A DNA stretch of 64,000 nucleotides from Roseiarcus sp963737365 (lineage in GTDB: Bacteria; Pseudomonadota; Alphaproteobacteria; Rhizobiales; Beijerinckiaceae). Positions 7,606 through 15,703 of this stretch are shown piece by piece (position 1 is the first letter of the stretch; every line of letters begins with the position of its first letter). The notes under the pieces were generated by a model. It searched no databases. It saw nothing but the letters and a program-made list of their open reading frames with translations, and had not been told where the DNA came from. Location: assembly GCA_963737365.1 (NCBI GenBank), contig CAVTSD010000001.1, positions 1,488,001-1,552,000 of the forward strand, read 5' to 3'. Both the position numbers and the translations under genes were made by a program.

Positions 7606-8931
7606 CTATTGGTGCTCCAACCTGTATTTTTTGAGCTTGGAGTGCAAGCTCTGTCGGCTCAGCCCAAGGGATTTTGCCGCCATCGTTCGGTTGCTTCCGG
7701 TCCGGGCGAGCGCCTCGGCGATGCGTTGGCGCTCGATCGCTTCAATAGAAGATCTCACCAAGCTCTCGAGGGGCGCGTCGAGCGATGCTTCGAGTTGGCC
7801 GGTTAACGAAGACCCTTCCGATCCGCGGCTACGAGACGCAATATCGCGGATGACGAGAGCGAAATAGTTCGGCTGACCGATCTGGTCTCCGACTGCAGAA
7901 ATTTCGACTTCTGTTGCGGCGCCGAGTTCGCCGTCGAGCGTTGTCCTCATCGCGCGCACGGCTCCGTGACGTTCGACGAGGTTCAAAATAACCTGAATCC
8001 CCGTTCCGGGTTGCGAGAGCCATCGCTTGAGATTGTGGCCGATCACGGCGCTCTCAACGCCCGCCTGAACCAGATCAAGGAACGTATGATTTACCTGCCG
8101 AGCAACGCCTTCGTGATCAACGACCACAAATCCGTCGGGCATCCTCTGCATCAGATTTTCAACCGAAACTGGCTCGCTGACGCGACCTGGGGAGCCGCCG
8201 TTAGCTGCCTCTGCAGACCCCGCGAGCGGCGCCATCTGAAACAGGTAGAATGCGCCGGCTTCGCTTGTCAGCATCGACGTGCGAAGGCTCCAGGGACCGC
8301 CGTCTAAAAGATGTAGCGCAATGCTGGGAGCCCGGCCATTTAAACGCGCCGCATCGAGTGTCGCCTCGAGGTTCCGGCGATCCTGGTCCGCGAGCCTCGG
8401 CAGAAATTCTCCGCCAGGAACTAGGCCCAGCAACTTTGTCGCCGCCACATTCGCTTCAACCACGCGCAGGTTTGTCACGCGCACAAGCGCGACTGGTCCT
8501 GAAGACGCGTCGAGGAGCGCGCGATATCGAGTCTCGATTTCTCGGAGCTTCCAATAGTCTTGCTCGCGTTCCTGCTGCACGAGCGCGAGGCGCGACCGAA
8601 GCTCAGAAATCGCCTCCCGATTCTTCCCGATCGCGATGAGGCCGGATTTCCCACCGAGCTTGACAGTCGTGTACTCGAGCAGAAGTTCGCGACCGCTCGG
8701 CAGCCGCTGATTAACGGTGAAGCATGAAGAGTTGCCCTCGCGTCGCGCTCCCTCGACGGCTTGTGCAACCTGCCGCGCCATCTCTAATGGAACGGTGTCA
8801 ATCCAGCGCAGGCCTCGCCATTGCTCCATGGGTTCCCCCGCGAGAGCCTCGGCCGATACTGCATGTCGGATCACGCCTCCGCCGTCGACGGTCAGCGTGA
8901 TGTCAGGACGAAATTGCGGATCGGCGATCAT
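7606..8931 (-). CDS. ppsR: PpsR/CrtJ photosynthesis repressor
   Basis: PpsR represses pigment and light-harvesting genes by binding TGT-N12-ACA. The 441-residue protein has an N-terminal PAS-like region, a coiled Q-linker (about 107-142, rich in Q/E/R), two PAS domains (about 140-245 and 265-375) and a Fis-type helix-turn-helix at the C-terminus (NRTMAAKSLGLSRQSLHSKL). The only cysteine is Cys70; the HTH and linker cysteines used as a redox switch by Rhodobacter CrtJ/PpsR are absent. It is the first gene of the operon with bphP (37 bp gap) and bphO. Light control through BphP rather than disulfide control is therefore the likely mode. Confidence 0.93.
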   Translation of the reverse strand: MIADPQFRPDITLTVDGGGVIRHAVSAEALAGEPMEQWRGLRWIDTVPLEMARQVAQAVEGARREGNSSCFTVNQRLPSGRELLLEYTTVKLGGKSGLIAIGKNREAISELRSRLALVQQEREQDYWKLREIETRYRALLDASSGPVALVRVTNLRVVEANVAATKLLGLVPGGEFLPRLADQDRRNLEATLDAARLNGRAPSIALHLLDGGPWSLRTSMLTSEAGAFYLFQMAPLAGSAEAANGGSPGRVSEPVSVENLMQRMPDGFVVVDHEGVARQVNHTFLDLVQAGVESAVIGHNLKRWLSQPGTGIQVILNLVERHGAVRAMRTTLDGELGAATEVEISAVGDQIGQPNYFALVIRDIASRSRGSEGSSLTGQLEASLDAPLESLVRSSIEAIERQRIAEALARTGSNRTMAAKSLGLSRQSLHSKLKKYRLEHQ

Positions 8932-9163
8932 GCATCGTTCACTGCGGGTCGACGGCCGCCCGAAACCAAGGGCCGCCGTCCCGGCGCCATCAAGCCCTTA
9001 TTACACAGCAAACACTTAAGTCCAGTTACGCGTTGGAGATACGGCGAGGACGCGTCGAATTGCAGTTTTCGCACTGTGGGGAACGACGATAGCACGGCGC
9101 TGCCGTTGAACAATCAGGAAACTGAAATTTCTACTCGTCAATCCCTTTTTACCTTACGACCTC

Positions 9164-9205
9164 ACTGTAAGTTGTCATTGACATGTGTCAAGGCCCGGTT
9201 AACAT
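9164..9205. promoter_or_regulatory. Overlapping divergent promoters with a PpsR box (ppsR / HiPIP)
   Basis: TGT-N12-ACA at 9166-9183 is a canonical PpsR box. Its right half is a perfect rightward -35 (TTGACA, 9178-9183) with TAACAT (9200-9205) 16 bp on, pointing to the HiPIP gene. A leftward -35 (TTGACA on the minus strand, 9191-9186) with TACAGT (9169-9164) points to ppsR. A second, imperfect box (TGT-N13-ACA, 9186-9204) lies 2 bp further on. The remainder of the 412-bp gap 8932-9343 holds no gene I can support. Confidence 0.55.
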
Positions 9206-9343
9206 TTCCGAACCACGTCCCCGGTCGCGAGGCCGCGAGTGGCTCCAATCGCGGGCCGTCTCAGGAAAAGCTAAGGGCGGTGGGCTGAGCAACTATAGCG
9301 TTGAAGTAAGCGGTTTCGCGCCGCCAAGTTTGAAGGAGGAATC

Positions 9344-9607
9344 ATGAAGGACGGACATCGGAAGGGCGGCCTCACTCGCCGGAAAGTCCTCATTTCTGCA
9401 GCGACAGCCACGCCGGCTATTGTCCTTATGGCGGGAAGCGCCAAAGCAAAGATTCAGCAAGCAGCTGTGAAATATCAAACTGAGCCAAAAGATGGAAAGC
9501 AATGCTCGCAGTGTAATTTCTATATAGATCCAAACGCGTGCAAGCAGGTCGACGGCACTATCTCCCCCACAGGCTATTGTCTTCTCTGGGTCAAGAAAGC
9601 GACTTAA
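9344..9607 (+). CDS. High-potential iron-sulfur protein (HiPIP), Tat-exported
   Basis: HiPIPs are small periplasmic [4Fe-4S] electron carriers that reduce the photosynthetic reaction centre or terminal oxidases. The 87-residue precursor has a Tat signal (TRRKVLISAATATPAIVLMAG, cut after about Ala35) and a mature part with four cysteines at 54, 57, 66 and 79 in the HiPIP spacing (C-x2-C, NAC, YCLLW). A strong ribosome-binding site (GGAGGA) precedes the ATG. The PpsR-box promoter upstream suggests expression together with the photosynthetic apparatus. The cbbR gene converges on it. Confidence 0.92.
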   Translation: MKDGHRKGGLTRRKVLISAATATPAIVLMAGSAKAKIQQAAVKYQTEPKDGKQCSQCNFYIDPNACKQVDGTISPTGYCLLWVKKAT

Positions 9608-9692
9608 CATAAATTACGGGATATTTTCTCTGCTCGTAGGCATACGATACAGGGCAGCGCCAGACTACGGCTCATCCTAAGCCGCTTCGAGT

Positions 9693-9716
9693 CCTCGCTC
9701 GCTCAGCCGAGCGAGG
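9693..9716. terminator. Hairpin between the convergent HiPIP and cbbR genes
   Basis: A perfect 9-bp stem (CCTCGCTCG / CGAGCGAGG) with a 6-nt loop spans the cbbR stop codon. There is no U-tract on either side, so it is a plausible but unproven bidirectional terminator. Confidence 0.35.
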
Positions 9717-10617
9717 GCAAGTAGCTCGCGCCATGGCTCGTTGCAAAATCGCGAAACGCGCGCGCGGCCGGCGAGAGGACGCGGTCGATTCGATTGACAA
9801 CGTACCAACGGCGCATGATGGGCAGGTCTTCCACGTCCAGGCACACAAGCCTCCCGCTCGCGAGCTCCGCGGCGATCGTGTGCGCCGAAATGAGAGCGAT
9901 CCCCATCTCCGCCATGACGGCCTGTTTAATGGTCTCGTTCGACCCGAGTTCCATTCTCATCTGAACGGCGTTGATCTTCGTGTCCCCGATGAAATCGTCG
10001 AACACCGATCGCGTGCCGGAGCCGATCTCGCGAAACAGGAACGCTTCTCCGGCGAGATCAGGCCGAGTCAATCCTCGAACGCCGGCAAGGCGATGTTCTG
10101 GAGATGCGATCAGGACGTAGGGGTGCGGGCCGACAGGAGACGTCTCAACAGAAATGTCTCGAGGCGGACGTCCGGCAAGCGCGATTTCAACTTCGCCGCT
10201 GCGGAGCGATTCCACCGTCGCGTCGCGATTGCCAATCTGAAAGCGCAGGTCGACCTTTGGTCGGCTGCGGACAAAAGCCGCGATGAGCCGCGGCGCGAAA
10301 TATTTCGCGGTGGACGTGGCGCCGACGGAAAGCCGACCTCCTTCACCCGAACTGATCGCGGCCATCGTGTCGGCGAACTGGCGCATCGCCCGCTCGACGC
10401 CGCGCGATGCTTCGAGAGCCGCCTCCCCAGCGCTTGTGAGCCGCATTCCGGTCGAAGCGCGGTCAAAGAGTTTTAACGCGACCGCTTCTTCCAAACCTTT
10501 CACGCGCGCGGTGAGCGCCGCCGGCGTCATGCCTAGCATAGCCGCCGCCTGCACAAGGGAACCGGCTGCAGCGATCGCCTGCAGGGTTTCTATGTGACGA
10601 AACGAGACGTTGCGCAT
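9703..10617 (-). CDS. cbbR: LysR-type regulator CbbR
   Basis: CbbR activates the Calvin-cycle operon in response to metabolites such as RuBP. The protein (304 residues from Met at 10617) has an N-terminal winged helix (RHIETLQAIAAAGSLVQAAAMLGMTPAALTARVKGLE) and a LysR effector domain with the usual GVRGL, GSGTRSVFDDF and EMGIALISAH segments. A GTG at 10653 would add 12 residues not typical of the family, so the internal ATG is preferred. It is divergent from fbp with about 130 bp between them, the classic cbbR-cbb arrangement. Assignment as CbbR rather than another LysR regulator rests mainly on that position. Confidence 0.85.
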   Translation of the reverse strand: MRNVSFRHIETLQAIAAAGSLVQAAAMLGMTPAALTARVKGLEEAVALKLFDRASTGMRLTSAGEAALEASRGVERAMRQFADTMAAISSGEGGRLSVGATSTAKYFAPRLIAAFVRSRPKVDLRFQIGNRDATVESLRSGEVEIALAGRPPRDISVETSPVGPHPYVLIASPEHRLAGVRGLTRPDLAGEAFLFREIGSGTRSVFDDFIGDTKINAVQMRMELGSNETIKQAVMAEMGIALISAHTIAAELASGRLVCLDVEDLPIMRRWYVVNRIDRVLSPAARAFRDFATSHGASYLPSLG

Positions 10618-10635
10618 CAGAAACCCAAGGGTAAT

Positions 10636-10700
10636 CAATATTTTTGAATGCACGGCAATATTTAATTCAGTTCTCTTTCATACGCAATCGTCGCTATAAA
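10636..10700 (+). promoter_or_regulatory. cbbR-fbp intergenic operator/promoter region
   Basis: Two identical CAATATTT octamers start exactly 20 bp apart (10636 and 10656), two helical turns, and a T-N11-A LysR-type core (10645-10657, TTG...CAA arms) lies between them. A TATAAA at 10695-10700 can serve as -10; the -35 is weak, as expected of an activator-dependent promoter. CbbR binding is inferred. Confidence 0.45.
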
Positions 10701-10748
10701 TTGCGCACGAGTGCGGGCGGGCCAGCCAGCCATGGGAGGAACTGACGC

Positions 10749-11784
10749 GTGAACACCCCGGGATTGGGCGTTGGCCTCAAGACATTCCTCGGCGCGAACG
10801 CCCCTGCTGATCTCGCTTCCGTCTTGTTCGCGCTGGCCGAGGCGTCACTGCCGGTCGTCCACCTCATTCGCCGCGGCTCGCTTGGCGGCGCCCTCAATGC
10901 GCCAGTTGGCCCCGCACACGATGGGATCGCCCAGACCGCGCTCGACGTGTTCGCCGACACGTCATTTGTCGAGGGCCTTAAAGGTTCGGGCGTGCGCGGC
11001 GTGGTTTCCGAGGAGCGTGATGATCCCGTTGAGATCGATCGCGACGGTACGCTGCTCGTGGCGATCGATCCGCTCGACGGCTCCTCGAACATCGACGCCA
11101 ACGTCACAATCGGAGCCTTTTTTTCGGTGCTGGACGCGCCCGGGGGCGCAGTTGAAAGCGGGCAATTCCTGCAGCGAGGCATACGTCAGCGGGCCGCTGG
11201 CCTCGTGGTCTACGGGCCCCATGTCGCCTTCGTCTTCTCCATAGGAGAAGGCGTCCGCATTGCGACGCTCGATCCCGATGCAAACGAATATCGGGTTTCG
11301 GATCGCCTTGCCCGGATCCCGGGAGAGTTCGAACGAGTTTGCGATCAACGCTGCAAATTCTCGCCACTGGCCGGGACCGGTGAAGCGCTATATCGAGGAT
11401 CTTCTCGAAGGCGACGAAGGCCCGCGTCGACGCAACTTCAATACGCGCTGGGTCGGCTCGATGGTCGCCGACGCCTATCGGATTCTGATCCGAGGCGGCG
11501 TCTATCTATACCCTGAAGATTCACGGCCGGGCTACGAGCGAGGACGCCTTCGGCTGCTCTATGAAGCCAATCCAGTCGCGTTTCTCATCGAGCAAGCCGG
11601 GGGAGCGGCGATCGACGGATTTCAGCGCATCTTGGAGGTCGAGCCGACGAACCTCCACGGTCGGACGCCGCTGATCTTCGGCTCGAAAGACAAGGTCGAG
11701 CGCATCGCTCGCTATTATCGCGAAGAAAGCCTCTCGACGAACGAGTCGCCCCTATTCGCCAGACGCGGCCTCCTGCGCCGGTAA
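10749..11784 (+). CDS. fbp: Fructose-1,6-bisphosphatase (cbbF), interrupted by one inserted base
   Basis: Class I FBPase hydrolyses fructose-1,6-bisphosphate to fructose-6-phosphate in the Calvin cycle. The first frame carries the metal-site motifs (VVSEERDDP, IDPLDGSSNIDAN) and the second frame the substrate part (NEFAINAANSRHW, FNTRWVGSMVADAYRIL, GGVYLYPED). The frame changes at about 11325-11332, where GAGTTCGA reads correctly as GAGTCGA: removal of one T joins GES to NEFAIN exactly as homologues require and gives 344 residues, normal for the family. I regard this as a sequence error rather than a pseudogene. It is the first gene of the cbb operon, with prk 26 bp downstream. Confidence 0.88.
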
Positions 11785-11810
11785 GCTTCGAACTTTCGGA
11801 ACTTGGGTAG

Positions 11811-12692
11811 ATGTCGATCAAGCATCCCATCATCGCGATCACCGGCTCTTCGGGAGCAGGCACGACGTCAGTCAAGCGAACCTTCGAGCAGATCTTTCGT
11901 CGAGAGAAGATCAACCAGGTCTATATCGAAGGGGACGCCTTCCATCGGTGGGACCGCCTCGAGATGCGCGAAAAAATGAAGGAAGCCGCCGCCAAGGGAG
12001 ATAATCACTATAGTCACTTCGGCGAAGACGCCAATCTGTTTGAAGAGCTCGAGAAAACATTCGCCGCCTATTCCGAAAACGGCGGCGGGCGCACGCGCAC
12101 CTATATCCACGACGCGGCGGAGGCAGAGCAGCACAAGTGCCCGCCTGGAACCTTCACCCCCTGGACCGAATTCGAACCGGGCTCGGACTTGCTCTTCTAC
12201 GAAGGCCTGCACGGCGCCGTCGTCACCGACAAAGTCAACGTCGCCCAATATGCCGACCTGAAGATCGGCGTCGTTCCGGTCATCAATCTGGAGTGGATCC
12301 AGAAGATGCATCGCGATCGCGACTCGCGCGGCTACACGACCGAAGCGATTACCGACACTGTGCTGCGGCGTATGCCCGACTACATCAAGTTTATCTGCCC
12401 GCAGTTCACGCAAACAGACATCAATTTCCAGCGCGTGCCAATGGTCGATACGTCGAATCCGTTTATAGCCAGATCGATTCCGACGCCGGACGAGTCGATG
12501 GTTGTGATCCGTTTCCGGGATCCCCACGGCATCGACTTCCCCTATCTGCTCTCGATGATCCACGGCAGCTTCATGAGCCGGGCAAATTCGATCGTGATCC
12601 CGGGCGGCAAGCTCGACATTGCGATGCAGCTCATCATGACGCCGATGATCCTGAAGCTGGTGGAACGTCGGCGCCGCACGTTGCGCAATTGA
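11811..12692 (+). CDS. prk: Phosphoribulokinase
   Basis: Phosphoribulokinase makes ribulose-1,5-bisphosphate from ribulose-5-phosphate and ATP. The 293-residue protein is the bacterial, allosterically regulated type: P-loop GSSGAGTT at residues 12-19, then YIEGDAFHRWDR, HYSHFGEDAN, and LLFYEGLHGAVV (Walker B region). Length and motifs match the CbbP of proteobacteria. It lies between fbp and cbbL in the cbb operon; the 47-bp gap to cbbL holds a ribosome-binding site only. Confidence 0.95.
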   Translation: MSIKHPIIAITGSSGAGTTSVKRTFEQIFRREKINQVYIEGDAFHRWDRLEMREKMKEAAAKGDNHYSHFGEDANLFEELEKTFAAYSENGGGRTRTYIHDAAEAEQHKCPPGTFTPWTEFEPGSDLLFYEGLHGAVVTDKVNVAQYADLKIGVVPVINLEWIQKMHRDRDSRGYTTEAITDTVLRRMPDYIKFICPQFTQTDINFQRVPMVDTSNPFIARSIPTPDESMVVIRFRDPHGIDFPYLLSMIHGSFMSRANSIVIPGGKLDIAMQLIMTPMILKLVERRRRTLRN

Positions 12693-12739
12693 CCTTAACA
12701 ATAGCGGTTTCGAATTTAATCTCGCCAGGGAGAAGAGCC

Positions 12740-14200
12740 ATGAACCAGCAAATTTCGCAAACCGTGAAGGGTAAGGATCGCTATAAGGCCGGTGTGATGG
12801 AATACCGGAAGATGGGCTACTTCGAACCCGACTATGTGCCGAAAGACACCGACATCATCGCGTGCTTCCGGGTGACGCCACAGGAGGGCGTCGATCCGAT
12901 TGAAGCCTCAGCGGCCGTCGCCGGCGAATCCTCGACCGCGACTTGGACGGTGGTGTGGACCGACAGGCTGACCGCAGCCGAGAAGTATCGCGGCAAGTGC
13001 TTCCGCGTCGATCCGGCGCCTGGATCCGAAGGGCAATATTTCGCCTATATCGCATACGATCTCGACCTGTTCGAGCCGGGCTCGATCGCCAACATGTCGG
13101 CCTCGATCATCGGCAATGTGTTCGGTTTCAAGCCGCTCAAGGCGCTTCGGCTCGAGGACATGCGTTTCCCCGTCGCCTATGTGAAGACGTTTCAAGGCCC
13201 GGCGACCGGCATCGTTGTGGAGCGCGAGCGGCTGGACAAGTTCGGCCGGCCGCTGCTTGGAGCGACCGTCAAGCCGAAGCTCGGCCTTTCCGGCCGCAAC
13301 TATGGACGCGTCGTCTACGAAGCGCTGAAGGGCGGCCTGGACTTCACCAAGGACGACGAGAATATCAACTCGCAACCGTTCATGCATTGGCGCGACCGCT
13401 ATCTCTATGTGATGGAGGCCGTCAACAAGGCGCAGGCGGCGACGGGCGAGGTCAAGGGATCGTATCTCAACGTCACTGCCGGCACGATGGAGGACATGTA
13501 CGAGCGCGCCGAATTCGCCAAGGAGCTCGGCTCGGTCATCATAATGATCGACCTCGTCATCGGCTACACCGCGATCCAGTCGATGGCGAAGTGGGCCCGA
13601 AGGAACGATATGATCCTTCATCTGCACCGCGCCGGCCACGCGACCTACACTCGCCAACGGATCCACGGCGTTTCGTTCCGCGTGATCGCGAAATGGATGC
13701 GGCTTGCCGGTGTCGACCACATCCACGCTGGCACGGTGGTCGGCAAGCTCGAGGGCGATCCTGCGACGACCAGGGGCTATTACGACATCTGCAGAGAGGA
13801 GTTCAATCCGACGCAGCTCGAGCACGGCGTCTTCTTCGACCAGCACTGGGCTTCGCTCAACAAGCTGATGCCGGTCGCCTCGGGCGGCATTCACGCCGGT
13901 CAGATGCACCAGCTTCTTCATCTGTTGGGCGATGACGTGGTGCTGCAGTTCGGCGGCGGCACGATCGGTCATCCGGGGGGAATACAGGCTGGCGCAACCG
14001 CCAACCGCGTCGCTCTCGAAGCGATGGTCTTTGCCCGCAACGCAGGCCGCGACTATGTCAACGATGGACCGACCATCCTTGCAGACGCGGCCAAGACCTG
14101 CACGCCGCTTCGCCAGGCGCTCGACGTCTGGGGCGATGTGACCTTCAACTATGCTTCAACCGATCAGCCCGACTTCGTGCCGTCTCTGACGGTGGCGTGA
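12740..14200 (+). CDS. cbbL: Rubisco large subunit, red-type form IC
   Basis: The 486-residue catalytic subunit carboxylates RuBP. Visible active-site features are TVKPKLGLSGRN, the carbamylated-lysine motif GGLDFTKDDENINSQ, HLHRAGH and loop 6 GTVVGKLEGD. The red-type N-terminus (KDRYKAGVMEYRKMGYFEPDYVP) and the neighbouring cbbX mark it as form IC. The ATG at 12740 follows GGGAGA at a normal distance. Two positions look atypical: Ile308 in QRIHG (usually Asn) and Gly413 in HPGGIQAG (usually Met), the second within a run of seven G; either may be real or a sequence error. It is followed by cbbS after 72 bp. Confidence 0.97.
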   Translation: MNQQISQTVKGKDRYKAGVMEYRKMGYFEPDYVPKDTDIIACFRVTPQEGVDPIEASAAVAGESSTATWTVVWTDRLTAAEKYRGKCFRVDPAPGSEGQYFAYIAYDLDLFEPGSIANMSASIIGNVFGFKPLKALRLEDMRFPVAYVKTFQGPATGIVVERERLDKFGRPLLGATVKPKLGLSGRNYGRVVYEALKGGLDFTKDDENINSQPFMHWRDRYLYVMEAVNKAQAATGEVKGSYLNVTAGTMEDMYERAEFAKELGSVIIMIDLVIGYTAIQSMAKWARRNDMILHLHRAGHATYTRQRIHGVSFRVIAKWMRLAGVDHIHAGTVVGKLEGDPATTRGYYDICREEFNPTQLEHGVFFDQHWASLNKLMPVASGGIHAGQMHQLLHLLGDDVVLQFGGGTIGHPGGIQAGATANRVALEAMVFARNAGRDYVNDGPTILADAAKTCTPLRQALDVWGDVTFNYASTDQPDFVPSLTVA

Positions 14201-14272
14201 CCGTGATCCGGGGACGCAGGTCGCTTCAAAGCTGCGCGCAAGTCCCCGCCACAAACCCAAGGAGATTCTTCG

Positions 14273-14692
14273 ATGCGCATCACCCAAGGCTGCTTCTCGT
14301 TTTTACCCGATCTCACCGACGATCAGATCCTCATCCAGATCCAATATTGCCTCGAAAAAGGCTGGGCGGTGAATCTGGAATTCACCGACGACCCGCATCC
14401 CCGCAATACGTACTGGGAGATGTGGGGCCTACCGATGTTCGACCTGCATGACGCGAAAGGCGTGCTGATGGAGCTGCATGCCTGCCGCAAGATTTACGGC
14501 GACCAGTACATCCGCCTCTCGGCCTTTGATTCCAATCATGGCTGGGAATCGGTGCGCATATCCTTCATCGTCAACCGGCCGAAGAACGAGGAGGGCTTCC
14601 GCCTCGACCGAACGGAGAGCCATGGCCGCGTCCAGCGTTATTCGACGAGGTCGTATGCAACAGACCGGCCGGAAGGAAAGCGCTACACATGA
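14273..14692 (+). CDS. cbbS: Rubisco small subunit, red-type
   Basis: The small subunit caps the L8 core to form L8S8 Rubisco. At 139 residues it has the red-type long C-terminal extension (NRPKNEEGFRLDRTE to the end) as well as the core motifs QIQYCLEKGWAVNLEFTDD, PRNTYWEMWGLPMFD and YIRLSAFDSNHG. The stop overlaps the cbbX ATG (ATGA), so subunit and activase are translationally coupled. Confidence 0.96.
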   Translation: MRITQGCFSFLPDLTDDQILIQIQYCLEKGWAVNLEFTDDPHPRNTYWEMWGLPMFDLHDAKGVLMELHACRKIYGDQYIRLSAFDSNHGWESVRISFIVNRPKNEEGFRLDRTESHGRVQRYSTRSYATDRPEGKRYT

Positions 14693-15597
14693 ACGAGGGC
14701 GTCCCGGCAGCTCCGGCGAAGACCAACCTTGCAGAAGAGTTCGCGCAGTCGGGCGTTGGTCCGGTGCTTCAACAGCTCGACGATGAACTCGTTGGCCTCG
14801 CGCCGGTCAAGGAGCGCATCCGCGAGATCGCGGCGCTCCTGCTGGTCGACCGCGTGCGGTCGAAATTCGGGCTCGCCTCACAGGCGCCGACCCTGCACAT
14901 GAGCTTTACCGGCAACCCCGGCACCGGCAAGACGACGGTCGCGGTGCGCATGGCCGAGATCCTGCACAAGCTGGGCTATGTGCGCCGCGGGCATCTGGTC
15001 GCCGTGACGCGTGACGATCTCGTGGGGCAATATATCGGCCACACGGCTCCCAAAACGAAAGAGGTGCTCAAGAAGGCGATGGGCGGCGTCTTGTTTATCG
15101 ACGAGGCCTATTACCTCTATCGCCAGGAGAACGAACGCGATTACGGGCAGGAATCGATCGAGATCCTGCTGCAAATCATGGAGAACAACCGCGACGATCT
15201 CGTTGTGATCCTTGCAGGCTACGCCGACAAGATGGACCGCTTCTTTCATTCCAATCCAGGCTTCCGCTCGCGCGTCGCCCATCACATCGACTTTCCTGAC
15301 TACGACAACTCCGATCTCCTCGAGATCGGAGAGAACATGCTCGCCGCCCTCAATTACAAGCTGAGCCCCGATGCGAAGCTCGCGCTCGGCGAATATATTT
15401 CGCGGCGCAGAACGCAACCTCTGTTTGCGAACGCGCGTTCGATCCGCAACGCGCTGGACAGGGCGCGCCTGCGCCAGGCCAATCGCCTCTTTGCGGAGGG
15501 AGACCGCGAACTCACTCTCGACGCTCTAACGACCATCGAGGCCGAAGACATTCGCCGAAGCAGGGTGTTTCAGCAAACGGAGAGCAGCGCGCGATAA
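14689..15597 (+). CDS. cbbX: Rubisco activase CbbX (AAA+ ATPase)
   Basis: CbbX is the red-type Rubisco activase; it threads the large-subunit C-terminus to release inhibitory sugar phosphates. The 302-residue protein shows Walker A GNPGTGKTT, the pore loop region GQYIGHTAPKT, Walker B GGVLFIDEAYYLY and sensor/arginine-finger segments (NNRDDLVVILAGY, NPGFRSRVAHHIDFPDY). It overlaps cbbS by 4 bp. Its presence independently confirms red-type form I Rubisco. Confidence 0.96.
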   Translation: MNEGVPAAPAKTNLAEEFAQSGVGPVLQQLDDELVGLAPVKERIREIAALLLVDRVRSKFGLASQAPTLHMSFTGNPGTGKTTVAVRMAEILHKLGYVRRGHLVAVTRDDLVGQYIGHTAPKTKEVLKKAMGGVLFIDEAYYLYRQENERDYGQESIEILLQIMENNRDDLVVILAGYADKMDRFFHSNPGFRSRVAHHIDFPDYDNSDLLEIGENMLAALNYKLSPDAKLALGEYISRRRTQPLFANARSIRNALDRARLRQANRLFAEGDRELTLDALTTIEAEDIRRSRVFQQTESSAR

Positions 15598-15703
15598 GCC
15601 TGGTGTTTCGGTGGCCGCGTTACATCGCATCGCGAGCGACTTCGAGCTGATTGACCTCTCTCAACAGCACAAGCGGTTCAACCTCTGGCGCTGAGTTCGT
15701 CGA

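Noticed and set aside
11325..11332. Programmed +1 frameshifting at the TTCGAAC-like sites
   Set aside because: The affected genes are unrelated, the sites occur in different codon phases and strands, and the shared feature is the DNA motif GANTC, not an mRNA slippery codon.
10749..11516. fbp, pnp, ftsA, recN and gcdH as true pseudogenes
   Set aside because: Each is intact apart from one base at the same sequence context, both halves are fully conserved, and ftsA is normally essential.
12908..13972. 354-codon minus-strand frame across cbbL
   Set aside because: Antisense shadow of a clearly identified Rubisco large subunit gene.
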